Assembly (NCBI GenBank): GCA_035719045.1 | Contig: DASTGO010000046.1 | Span: 1-14,274 of the forward strand | Source: DASTGO01 sp035719045 | Lineage (GTDB): Bacteria > Actinomycetota > Actinomycetes > Actinomycetales > Kineosporiaceae | Length of the DNA: 14,274 nucleotides | Direction of reading: 5' to 3' | Shown here: positions 7,535 through 14,274 of the stretch, piece by piece | How positions within the stretch are numbered: position 1 is the stretch's first letter | Layout of the letters: every line of letters begins with the position of its first letter | Translations under genes and position numbers: made by a program | Notes under the pieces: model-generated | What the model was told of the DNA's origin: nothing | Seen by the model: only the letters and a program-made list of their open reading frames with translations | The model's database searches: none

Positions 7535-8658
7535 TCAGGAGCCAGGCGGTAAGCGTTCGGCCATGGGGTGGTCGTAGCCCCCCGGGGTGACCGGATGAGC
7601 ATCCACGCTCTGAGCAATGATCTCCGCGATATCGCTGAAGAGCGTCGGGGATGTGCCGTCACGAAGACGATTAATCTTGTGGTCGCTGAACCCGGTGATG
7701 CGCGTCAGGTCGGCAATGGTCACCCGGCTCGTCGTCATCAGGGTGCGCAGAAGGTCCGGGTTGATCAGGCCGACCTCCGTGTTCGGTTCGAACGTCGGGC
7801 CTTCATCCGGTGACGGGGCGGGCGCAGTGCCGTGGGCCGCTCCAGCACCGCTTCGGGTATGAAGAGGTCCGATACGGGCCTGCCCAACTCCTTCGCCAAT
7901 TCCACGGCTTGGTGGCGTCTTGTCGTCGTTCTGGTCCCGCCAGGAGGTGGTTCAGCGATCTTTCGCGCACCATGCCCAACCTCTGCGCCAGTTGATCTCG
8001 GCTCAGTGAAGACGCGGTGACCAGGGCGTGGAGAAGGTCACGATCCCTCAGCATGAGGAATTCCGTGTCGGCCCGGGATGTCGTCGGGGCGGTTCCGGAT
8101 TCCGTCTGTGCCGGGGCGAACCGGGATCTCATCCGAACTCGAGTGGACCTCCCGGAGGGGGCGCGCCTGGAGAATATCGTCTCCTGTGCGACGTCCGGTA
8201 TCCCAGATATCCTCTGGGTGTTTTCATCGCTGATATGTGTCGTTCCGTTCAGAATACTAGTGGTATTGGGGGTGGGTATACCGATGGTATTCGGCCAGAT
8301 TCTCCTGGGTCAGGTTCCGTGCGGTCAGCAGGGTGTGCAACTGTTTCGGGTCAGTCACGCAGTAGGCTTCCTCCTCGGAGTTCTCCGGGCGCCGCCGGTC
8401 GGTGCGGCTGTGCCCGTCGGCCGCGGTCCGGTCTCAGTCGAGGCACCGGCCGGCGCCTGAAGGTTCCCGAATTCCGTGCCGTATCACGAGGCCGGGGTGC
8501 CGGGGGTCTGGATGGTCTGATCCAGCCAGATGTCATGCGCCCGAGGGAGATCCAAGGTGGACCTGCGGGTGTTGAGCGACAGCCTCCGTGAAATCGTCCG
8601 TGTCCGGTGCGAGCGTCGGGTCCTGTCCCGGCGACTGTGCAGGGGGCTGTTCTGCGGA
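7535..8658 (-). pseudogene. Decayed, frameshifted continuation of the tandem XRE-HTH array
   Basis: Directly after the stop of the large upstream gene, the same module series continues in broken frames. First comes a linker copy (PTLAPDT, also in the intact gene at residues 1330-1336). Then, after a frame change near 8540, DIWLDQTIQTPGTPAS and a copy of the GASxxTGPRPT linker. HTH 4 begins at GTG 8358 (VTDPKQLHTLL, LTQENLAEY) and shifts frame near 8286, where one extra base restores GIPTPNTTSILNG and ENTQRISG. HTH 5 (about 8060-7857) has LHALVTASSLSRDQLAQRLG, loses a base near 7911, then reads AVELAKELGRPVSDLF. A further shift near 7835 leads to HTH 6 (about 7770-7580; LINPDLLRTLM, ITGFSDHKINRLRDG), which ends at TGA 7535. 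HTH 4 and 5 match HTH 2 and 3 of the intact gene. Pieces might still be translated: the frame ending at 7803 and the HTH 6 frame are open. Sequencing error is unlikely to explain several separate lesions. Confidence 0.7.
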
Positions 8659-9663
8659 CTAGTCCGGCTGCGGGTCATTCGAGGCGAACAGGTCCGACAT
8701 GGGTCTGCCCAGATCCTGTGCCAAACGCTCGGCGTATTGGCGGGAGATCCGCGATCTCGTGCCTGACATGAGGCAGGACAGCGTCGCGTCGCTCGCCAGT
8801 CCTGCCCTGGTCGCCAGTTTTTTCTGGCTCAGCGAAGACCCGCGGATCAGGGTGCAGAGAAGGGGGCGATTACTTACCGTGACAAGTTGGTTTTCCGGCG
8901 CCGATCTCCTCCGCCCGGGAGCAGCCTCGGATCCTGTCATCGTAAATCTTTTCAGCCCGGGAGCAGCCTCGGATCTTGTCTGAGTCGGAGCGGCGAACCA
9001 GGGCGGCGGAGTCGGTTTGGCGAAGATCGAATCCGGTGGGACGGCCAGCCCCCGAGAGATCCTTTGAACCTGGTCGGAGCTAGCGGATTTCTTTCCGTTG
9101 AGGATCAGGCTGAGAGTGGAGCGATCAATTCCGGTGGAAGCGCCCAGAGTCTTCTTGTTCAGTTCTTGCAGGGTCAACAAGTCGTCGATCCATTTCGGGT
9201 CGGTCACGTAGCGTCTCGCTGCTGTGAGATCCCCTGTCGCCTTCCTCCTGGGCGCCGCCGTCCCCGAGAGCGGAGGGGCGGGAGTCTGGATGGCCTGCTC
9301 CCTCCGGGTGTCATCCGTTGAATCCAACACCGCGGGGCCCGGGGTCATGCTCTGGAGTAACTCTTCCAGCATGGCGTTGTCGATCAGACTCGGCGATGCG
9401 GCGCCCATGCTCGTATCTCCGGTCGTCCCGGACGGGCCCGCCGCCGAAGGGGATCCCGGGACGGTGAAGAAGGTGTCCACACCGGCTCTCAGATGCTCGG
9501 AGATGCGTTGGGCGGCAACGGCATTCAGGGTGTCGCGGTGTCCGTCGAGGAACTGTGACACCTCACCCGCGTACTCTGGTCCGGCCGCTTGCGTCAGGTC
9601 GTCGCGGGATACCTCCTCGGTCTCCCGCACGCTCTCTAGGAATGCGCGGCTGCGCACCGTCAC
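7575..9663 (-). repeat. Array of six XRE-type HTH modules (three intact in frame, three decayed)
   Basis: HTH modules lie at about 9663-9463 (1), 9207-9016 (2), 8883-8683 (3), 8358-8166 (4), 8060-7857 (5) and 7770-7580 (6). Modules 2 and 4 begin VTDPK and share NG, QRIS and IF positions. Modules 3 and 5 share SSLS, the LA-x-R-x-G helix and the ending LGRP-x-SDLF. Module 6 resembles the 2/4 type. Repeated linkers accompany them, including a 19-base identity (TGTCCGGTGCGAGCGTCGG on the plus strand) at 8601-8619 and 9693-9711. The pattern indicates duplication of a two-HTH unit. Confidence 0.75.
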
Positions 9664-12600
9664 CTGCGGCCCGCCGCTCGTCTGTCGCCCGGTGTCCGGT
9701 GCGAGCGTCGGTCGGGGTCCGGTCGGGGTCGATGCACCGGGCGTCATCTGAAGATGCCCGGCCCACGTTCCGGTTTCCGCGAAGGGGGTGCCGGGAGTTT
9801 GGATGCCTTGTTCCATCCAGGGGCCGTCGATGGAGCCTGGTGTCTCGGGTTCCGGGGTCATGGTCTGGAGTACCTGTGCCAGTAGGGCGTCGTCTTCCAG
9901 TAGGGCGTCGTCGATCCAGTCCGATGCTGCGGGGTGCCGGGAGGGTTCGGGCTGTGACGGGCCCTGGTCCGTGGTCATGGGTGCCTTCCCCCGTCGTCTG
10001 CCGGTGGTTTCCCCGTCTCCGGGAGCCGGATCTGTCCCGCCGGAGGCAGTGGTAGTCCCGCCGAACGGTGTCCCGGCGTGGCCGGAGGTGGATCCCGTGC
10101 CCCAGGCGGGGGCGGTGGAGGGTCCCTCCGCTGCCGACACGGAGGCCGTGGCCTGGGGTGTGGCGAACTGGCGGTCTGACTCGGAAGGCGTGGTGAAGCG
10201 GGGGCCGGTCGAACTTGATGCGCCGCCGGTGGCGTGAAGACGTCCGGCCCAGGTGCCGGTGCCGGTGAACCGCAGGACGGATGAGGGCAGGGCCGTCGGC
10301 GGTCGGCTCGGGGAGGCGAACGGGTCCTGGGAGAGGAGCGGAGCCGAGGAGCCAACTCCCGGTGACGTGTCCCAGAGCGGGGTTACCGGCGCCGGACCTG
10401 AACCCACGCCACTGGACTCCGTTCGGTCTCCCGTCCTGGTGCCGCTACGGGGACCGGCCGTAGTCCCATACCTGTCCGAGAACCGGCCACCGGTCTCGGT
10501 GGCCGTGACAGGCGCGGGCACGGAGTACTGGGGGGCTGTGGGTGCGCCGTACTGGGCGTCGTGGCTCACCGTCGGGTATGGCGGGGCTGTGGGTGCGGTC
10601 GGGTAGCGGGCGGCCGGGGTGGAGTAGGGCGCCGCGGTCGAGGGCCAGTCGCCGGGCACGGAGTACTGGGGCACGGAGTACTGGGGTGTCACGGAGTACT
10701 GGGGCGCGGAGTACTGAGGGGCCGTGTACTGGGGTGTGGAGTACTGGGGGGCCGTGTATTGGGGTGTGGTGTGTTGGCCGGTGGCGGTGTAGGGGCTGGC
10801 GGTGGGGGGTTGGGTGCGCTGGCGCTGGGTGGGGGGCTGGTAGTCGTCGGTGGAGGAGGGGGTGGTGTCGGTGTCGTCGTCGCCGATGGCGCCCCAGTTC
10901 TGAATGGTGTTGTCCTGCCAGCGGGGGGCGGGCCTGCCGGGAACCATGGCGGTCAGCAGACGGGTGAGCAGGCAGGGTCGGGGGGTGCGGGTCAGGTGGT
11001 GTTCGAACCAGGCTTGGGCGCGTTGTTCGCGGTTGTGTTCGCGGGGGGTCCGCCCCGGTTCCTCAGCGGCCGCAGACCGGCCGGGCTGGCCGTTCGTGGG
11101 CTGGCCGGTGGTGTGGGTGCGGTGGTGTCCTTCGATGGTGCGGGCGTGTTCGCGTTGGCGTTCCAGTTCGTCGATCTCGTGGTGGAGTTGTCGTTCGGCC
11201 GCGGTCAGCCCGGACCCAGGGGCGGGTGGGGGTGTGTGTGGCCGGAGCAGTCCGGTGGGGTTGTGGTGGTCGGTGCCGGTGAATGGTGTCGGGCCTGTCT
11301 GGGTCGTGGTGGGGTCGAGGGTCCAGGCGGTGACTTTCTGGTGGGCTCTTTCGCGGGCAGTGCGCCAGGTTGAGTGTGGGTGGGTGTCTCCGGTCAGCAC
11401 GGCGCGGGCTTGGAGGTCGGCGGCGTCGGCGAGTAGCCGTACGGCTCGGGTGGGGTCGGTGTCCAGCAGTGTTTTGGCCACTGATGTCAATGCCCAGGCG
11501 CGGGCGGTGCGGTCGCTGATCGCGTGGGCGATGCGTTCGGCGGAGGCGGGATCGCTGGCCGCAGCGCGGGCCATCTGCGAGACCGGGTCCTGGCCGGTTC
11601 CCTGGCTGGCCTGGGCCTCGCTGATCAGTTGCTGTCCGGCCAGGGCATCGGTGGTCCCGATCGTGGCGGCGATCTCGATCAGTCCCCATGCCCGCGCGGA
11701 CGGGTCGGGCACGGCGCGGGCCAGGTCCGCGGCGGCACCGGGGTCGGCCGCGGCCAGTGCCCGCAGATGCGTCCGTGCCACCCGGTCCGCCTCGGCGTAC
11801 AGGCGCAGAGCCTGCTGCCGGTCCCGGCCGGCGACCAGATCACCGAGTAGTTCCAGCGCGTTCACCCGCGCCAACTCCCCGGGAATCAGCCCGGCCACCG
11901 CCTCGGCGCGTTCCATGTCCGTGGCCGCCACCACCAACGCCACCTCGGTCAACACCCGTGACCGCCCGCCCGCCTCACGCACCGACAGAGCCAAACCCAC
12001 AGCCTGATCCACATCCGTGACCGCCAACACCCGCGCAGCCGCCCCCACCACCCCCACCACCCCACCCGACCCCCCAGCCCCGGACCCGCCCGGCCGTCCA
12101 GACCCGGCCGAGCCACCAGACCCGCCGGGTCCGGCTGGGTCCGGCCGGGCCATCCCGGTGTTCCCCGCGACCCCCGACCCGTCCAGGGCGCCGGGAGCAT
12201 GGGTCGCCGGGTTGTGGGCCGACGGGTTGTGGGCCGGCAGTGTTGTCCCGAGGGTGGACAGGTCGAAGGGGCTGGCCCGGGCCCACCCGAACCCGGCGAC
12301 CGGCTGCGGGTGTGGGTGCGGCTGGGGGTGTGGGTGGTGTGGTAGCTGCGGTGGGGTCGGGTGGTGTCGGGTGGTGCCCGGGGTGGGGCGGTTGGTGGGG
12401 TTCCTGGCCAGTTCCTGCCGCGGGTTGGCGGCTGGTGCTGGGTGTCCGGCCCGTGTGGGGGTGGTGTCGTGGCTGGTGACCTGGCGGGTGGGGGCGGGGG
12501 TCCAGTGATGGGTGGTGTTGATGGTCGGGGTGTGGTCCATCCGCTGGACCCGTGTCACCGGGGCGGGTTCCAGTCGCGGGGGCCGTCGTCGTGGCTCTGG

Positions 12601-13698
12601 CCGCCGCCCTGGGGTGGGGTCTGCCGGGGCCTTCCGGCTCGTCCCCGCCGTGACCGGGCCCTGCTTCCCGGTGTCCGCGTCTGCGGGGATGGTTCCGTCG
12701 GCCCGGATGGGGGCGGGGATGGTGATCTCGGTGCCGGGAATCCGGATGCCGCTCGTCCCCAGAGCATTCCGCCAGACGCGGTGTCCGCCCTTGCGTCCGC
12801 CCAGCCCGGCCAGGCCGGAGACACCCTCGTCGATCGCACCCGCGGTGGTGGAGAACGTGTCGGGGTTCCAGCCCTGGTGTTGCGCCGCCCCTGACATCCC
12901 GTCGGTGAGCCATTCGTGGGTGGCGCCCTTGATGGTTTCGCCGGCCCAGTGTCCGGCCTCGTGCCCGGCGTCCCGGCCGAGTACCCCGCCCAGGGCACTG
13001 CCCAACGCCCGGGCCGGGTACTGCCCCAGCGCCCCCATCAGCGGGCCGAGGGCCCCCCCGATCACCCCGGTGATGGCCGCCGACTGGGTCAGGTTCTTGT
13101 CCCACTGGGTGCGCCCGATCGAGTGCCCGGTCTGCCGTTCCATGATCTGCGCGAACTGCGCGATCGCGTCCAGGCCCAGTTGCAGCACCTCACCGGTGGC
13201 GACCGCGATCGCCAACTGCTTGGCCATCGTGAACAGGAACTGCTTGCCGAAGATCTGCAGGGCGGCGATCCCCGCCGCACTGGCGCCGAACGTCCACGGG
13301 ATCATCGCGATCAGGTACAGGATCTGAGCTGCCAGAATGATCAGCTGCTCGATCACGATGATCTTCATGTACTGGGTCTGCACCGCCACGTTGTGCAGGT
13401 AGTTCCCCAGCTCCTCAAACCCCGCAGCCAGCTTGGCCAGGGCCAGATCCCCGTCCCCGGTCACCACCGCCACCGACTGCGACAGGGCCTTCTGCGCGTC
13501 CCCCACCAGAGCGCCGGACTCGGCCAGCCACCGCGCCGCCGCCGTCACCTCCGGCGCCATCGCCATCAACCCGTCACCGGCAGCCAGCCACAACTGCGCC
13601 AGATCGTTGATCTCAACCTCATCCACCACCGGCCACCCATCACCGGTCAGGACATGGAACATCTCCGCAGCCCACGATGGAACCTCAAGCCCCACCAC
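8659..13698 (-). CDS. Giant modular protein: WXG100-like N-terminus, helical repeats, PQY repeats, three C-terminal XRE-type HTH modules
   Basis: This 1679-residue protein has no single known function. Residues 1-110 form an alpha-helical WXG100-like domain (MVGLEVPSWAAEMF, W57-LAESG), of the type heading actinobacterial polymorphic-toxin and CpnT-like proteins linked to type VII secretion. Two hydrophobic helical stretches follow (112-137, 145-172), then a glycine-zipper segment (207-242). Residues 340-550 are disordered: Pro/Arg, His-Pro repeats (449-466), Gly/Ser. Residues 552-770 carry about four helical repeats of the type TDPTRAVRLL with ARAWALTSVAKTL; 831-858 is a coiled coil; 978-1016 is PQY repeats. 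From 1260 come repeated linkers (IQTPGTP, TGTWAGHLxxTxGAS) and HTH 1 (1346-1412, degenerate), HTH 2 (1498-1561; STLSLILNGKKSAS) and HTH 3 (1606-1672; LSQKKLATRAGLAS, LGRPMSDLF). The start is GTG 13698, or GTG 13695; no strong ribosome site is seen. It could be a secreted effector or an intracellular DNA-binding protein; the sequence does not decide. Confidence 0.85.
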   Translation of the reverse strand: MVGLEVPSWAAEMFHVLTGDGWPVVDEVEINDLAQLWLAAGDGLMAMAPEVTAAARWLAESGALVGDAQKALSQSVAVVTGDGDLALAKLAAGFEELGNYLHNVAVQTQYMKIIVIEQLIILAAQILYLIAMIPWTFGASAAGIAALQIFGKQFLFTMAKQLAIAVATGEVLQLGLDAIAQFAQIMERQTGHSIGRTQWDKNLTQSAAITGVIGGALGPLMGALGQYPARALGSALGGVLGRDAGHEAGHWAGETIKGATHEWLTDGMSGAAQHQGWNPDTFSTTAGAIDEGVSGLAGLGGRKGGHRVWRNALGTSGIRIPGTEITIPAPIRADGTIPADADTGKQGPVTAGTSRKAPADPTPGRRPEPRRRPPRLEPAPVTRVQRMDHTPTINTTHHWTPAPTRQVTSHDTTPTRAGHPAPAANPRQELARNPTNRPTPGTTRHHPTPPQLPHHPHPQPHPHPQPVAGFGWARASPFDLSTLGTTLPAHNPSAHNPATHAPGALDGSGVAGNTGMARPDPAGPGGSGGSAGSGRPGGSGAGGSGGVVGVVGAAARVLAVTDVDQAVGLALSVREAGGRSRVLTEVALVVAATDMERAEAVAGLIPGELARVNALELLGDLVAGRDRQQALRLYAEADRVARTHLRALAAADPGAAADLARAVPDPSARAWGLIEIAATIGTTDALAGQQLISEAQASQGTGQDPVSQMARAAASDPASAERIAHAISDRTARAWALTSVAKTLLDTDPTRAVRLLADAADLQARAVLTGDTHPHSTWRTARERAHQKVTAWTLDPTTTQTGPTPFTGTDHHNPTGLLRPHTPPPAPGSGLTAAERQLHHEIDELERQREHARTIEGHHRTHTTGQPTNGQPGRSAAAEEPGRTPREHNREQRAQAWFEHHLTRTPRPCLLTRLLTAMVPGRPAPRWQDNTIQNWGAIGDDDTDTTPSSTDDYQPPTQRQRTQPPTASPYTATGQHTTPQYTAPQYSTPQYTAPQYSAPQYSVTPQYSVPQYSVPGDWPSTAAPYSTPAARYPTAPTAPPYPTVSHDAQYGAPTAPQYSVPAPVTATETGGRFSDRYGTTAGPRSGTRTGDRTESSGVGSGPAPVTPLWDTSPGVGSSAPLLSQDPFASPSRPPTALPSSVLRFTGTGTWAGRLHATGGASSSTGPRFTTPSESDRQFATPQATASVSAAEGPSTAPAWGTGSTSGHAGTPFGGTTTASGGTDPAPGDGETTGRRRGKAPMTTDQGPSQPEPSRHPAASDWIDDALLEDDALLAQVLQTMTPEPETPGSIDGPWMEQGIQTPGTPFAETGTWAGHLQMTPGASTPTGPRPTLAPDTGRQTSGGPQVTVRSRAFLESVRETEEVSRDDLTQAAGPEYAGEVSQFLDGHRDTLNAVAAQRISEHLRAGVDTFFTVPGSPSAAGPSGTTGDTSMGAASPSLIDNAMLEELLQSMTPGPAVLDSTDDTRREQAIQTPAPPLSGTAAPRRKATGDLTAARRYVTDPKWIDDLLTLQELNKKTLGASTGIDRSTLSLILNGKKSASSDQVQRISRGLAVPPDSIFAKPTPPPWFAAPTQTRSEAAPGLKRFTMTGSEAAPGRRRSAPENQLVTVSNRPLLCTLIRGSSLSQKKLATRAGLASDATLSCLMSGTRSRISRQYAERLAQDLGRPMSDLFASNDPQPD
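8914..8980. repeat. Direct repeat, 25 bp with one mismatch, period 42 bp
   Basis: Copies at 8914-8938 and 8956-8980 start CCCGGGAGCAGCCTCGGATC and differ at one base. The 42-base period is 14 codons, so the linker between HTH 2 and HTH 3 contains SEAAPGLKR followed by SEAAPGRRR without disturbing the frame. Confidence 0.85.
10651..10767 (-). repeat. Tandem PQY[ST]-type repeats inside the giant gene
   Basis: About eight imperfect copies of a roughly 15-base unit (plus strand GGAGTACTGGGG-type) encode residues 978-1016, alternating APQYS, TPQYT and VPQYS pentads. Further diverged copies flank it (PYPT, APYST, APQYSV to residue 1060). The segment is low-complexity and probably unfolded, separating the N-terminal modules from the HTH modules. 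The unit is in frame, so copy number could vary without breaking the gene. Confidence 0.85.
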
Positions 13699-13911
13699 CC
13701 ACCACCCACACCGATAGCCACACCAACCCGACCACCACCAAAAGACCCGCCAGTGTCATAGATGGACCCACACACCCACCATCACGCGACACCCACGCGT
13801 AAGTACTTGGTGGAGCGTTCCCGGTTGAGTGGAACAGCTGGGTGCGTGCGCGACTCGCCCCGGGATGCCGGGTTGCTGATGTGACCGGGGGCGGACCTGT
13901 CGGATCTTCGG
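13699..13911. other. Divergent intergenic region between the giant gene and the IS66 transposase
   Basis: This stretch separates the giant gene (leftward) from the transposase frame (rightward) and must hold promoters for one or both. No clear -35/-10 pair is visible on either strand. The minus strand just upstream of GTG 13698 is very G/T-rich. A short minus-strand frame with an ATG at 13759 ends at 13685, overlapping the giant gene start. A GTAAGTACTTGG sequence at 13799 may mark the insertion-element end. Confidence 0.5.
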
Positions 13912-14274
13912 GTGGGGCCCGAACTGCTGGTTGTTGACGTCACTGAGGTGACGTCCTGGCGCGGGCCTGCGGAGCGGGCTGAGCAGCGTGCTGAGGCTGG
14001 GGAACAGCGGCTGGCTGCGGCGGAGGCGCGGATCGAGGAGTTGGTCGGGCAGGTCGCGGTGTTGTCGCGGATGCTGTTCGGTCGCTCGTCGGAGAAGGTG
14101 TCTGCCGGTACGGGCGACCTGCAAGGGACGGACGGACCCGGGGAACGGGCCGACGGCAGCGACAGCACCGATGGCGAGGGTGAGCGCCCGAAGCGGGGCC
14201 AGCGGCCGGGTAGTAATGAGGGGCATGGACGGCGGGACTACTCGCATCTGGACTCCCGTGAACAGATCCATGAT
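13912..14274 (+). CDS. IS66-family transposase (TnpC-type), N-terminal part (partial)
   Basis: The frame is open from an in-frame stop at 13882-13884 to the window edge. It encodes a coiled-coil N-terminus (about residues 18-54, ERAEQRAEAGEQRLAAAEAR then IEELVGQV), then LFGRSSEKV, an acidic spacer, and RPKRGQRPGSNEGHGRRDYS followed by HLDSRE. This LFGRxSEK ... RGQRPG ... GHGRRDY order is the hallmark of the N-terminus of IS66 transposases, just before their zinc-finger domain. The zinc finger and the catalytic DDE domain are beyond the edge. The start is uncertain: GTG 13912 is listed, with CTG 13897 and GTG 13948 as alternatives, and none has a good ribosome-binding site. Confidence 0.82.
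   Translation, partial: MGPELLVVDVTEVTSWRGPAERAEQRAEAGEQRLAAAEARIEELVGQVAVLSRMLFGRSSEKVSAGTGDLQGTDGPGERADGSDSTDGEGERPKRGQRPGSNEGHGRRDYSHLDSREQIHD
13936..13955. promoter_or_regulatory. Perfect inverted repeat at the start of the transposase gene
   Basis: Arms GACGTCAC and GTGACGTC (8 bp each) flank a TGAG spacer. It lies within the first codons of the transposase frame, and the right arm contains the GTG at 13948, one of the possible starts. It may be an operator, a translation-limiting hairpin, or chance; the perfect arms make it worth noting. Confidence 0.4.

Larger units (their letters stand above)
13799..14274 (+). mobile_element. IS66-family insertion sequence, left end (truncated by window edge)
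   Basis: The element is called from its transposase (13912 onward). The proposed left end at 13799 is tentative: the sequence there begins GTAAGTACTTGGTGG, and IS66-family terminal repeats typically begin GTAAG. The right end, and therefore the matching inverted repeat and target duplication, lies outside the window. No separate tnpA or tnpB frame is seen before the transposase, which would fit the IS66 subgroup carrying only tnpC. Confidence 0.45.

Noticed and set aside
8017..8460. Plus-strand frame of 147 codons with a hydrophobic stretch
   Set aside because: It lies opposite the decayed HTH 4 module, has no ribosome site or family features, and its hydrophobicity comes from the antisense of the local lower-GC segment.
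10651..10767. CRISPR array
   Set aside because: The repeats are about 15 bases, in frame with codons and without unique spacers; they are coding tandem repeats.

Overview
The window comes from a GC-rich actinobacterium. Codons end mostly in G or C, GTG starts are frequent, ribosome-binding sites are of the AGGAGG type, and one gene has an N-terminus like actinobacterial WXG100-like (type VII secretion-associated) proteins. I cannot name the genus from sequence alone.

Left part (about 220-6919, minus strand): a compact six-gene operon for a membrane-bound group 4 [NiFe] hydrogenase related to respiratory complex I. In transcription order it encodes a fused double antiporter-like membrane subunit (NuoL-like plus NuoM/N-like), the [4Fe-4S] small subunit (NuoB-like), the membrane anchor (NuoH-like), a 2x[4Fe-4S] ferredoxin-like subunit (NuoI-like), a NuoC-like subunit and the [NiFe] large subunit (NuoD-like). 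Five of the six genes are joined by 4-base overlaps or an 11-base gap, so they are translationally coupled. Subunit content, the split NuoC/NuoD-like genes, the large fused antiporter subunit and a large subunit that stops exactly at the last motif all resemble the CooMLKXUH (CO-induced hydrogenase) layout, with the L and K positions swapped relative to the classic order. The likely role is H2 chemistry with a ferredoxin-type partner coupled to ion translocation. No CO dehydrogenase, formate dehydrogenase or hyp maturation gene is in view. A convergent gene of unknown function ends at 137.

Middle (6920-7534): a gene-free stretch of about 600 bases. It holds a 9-bp-stem hairpin that probably ends leftward transcription from the right-hand locus, and presumably the hydrogenase promoter.

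Right part (7535-13698, minus strand): one 1679-residue modular protein. Its N-terminus is WXG100-like with hydrophobic helices and a glycine-zipper stretch, as in actinobacterial polymorphic-toxin-type proteins. A helical-repeat domain, a coiled coil and a PQY tandem-repeat segment follow. Where a toxin domain would be expected there is instead a series of XRE-type helix-turn-helix modules joined by repeated linker motifs. After the stop codon the same module series continues for another 1.1 kb, but with shifted frames and stops: a decayed duplicate of the two-HTH unit plus a sixth HTH. This secretion-type N-terminus joined to an expanding and decaying HTH array is the most unusual thing here.

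Right edge (about 13799-14274, plus strand): the 5' end of an IS66-family transposase, cut off by the window end, with a perfect inverted repeat at the start of its coding region.
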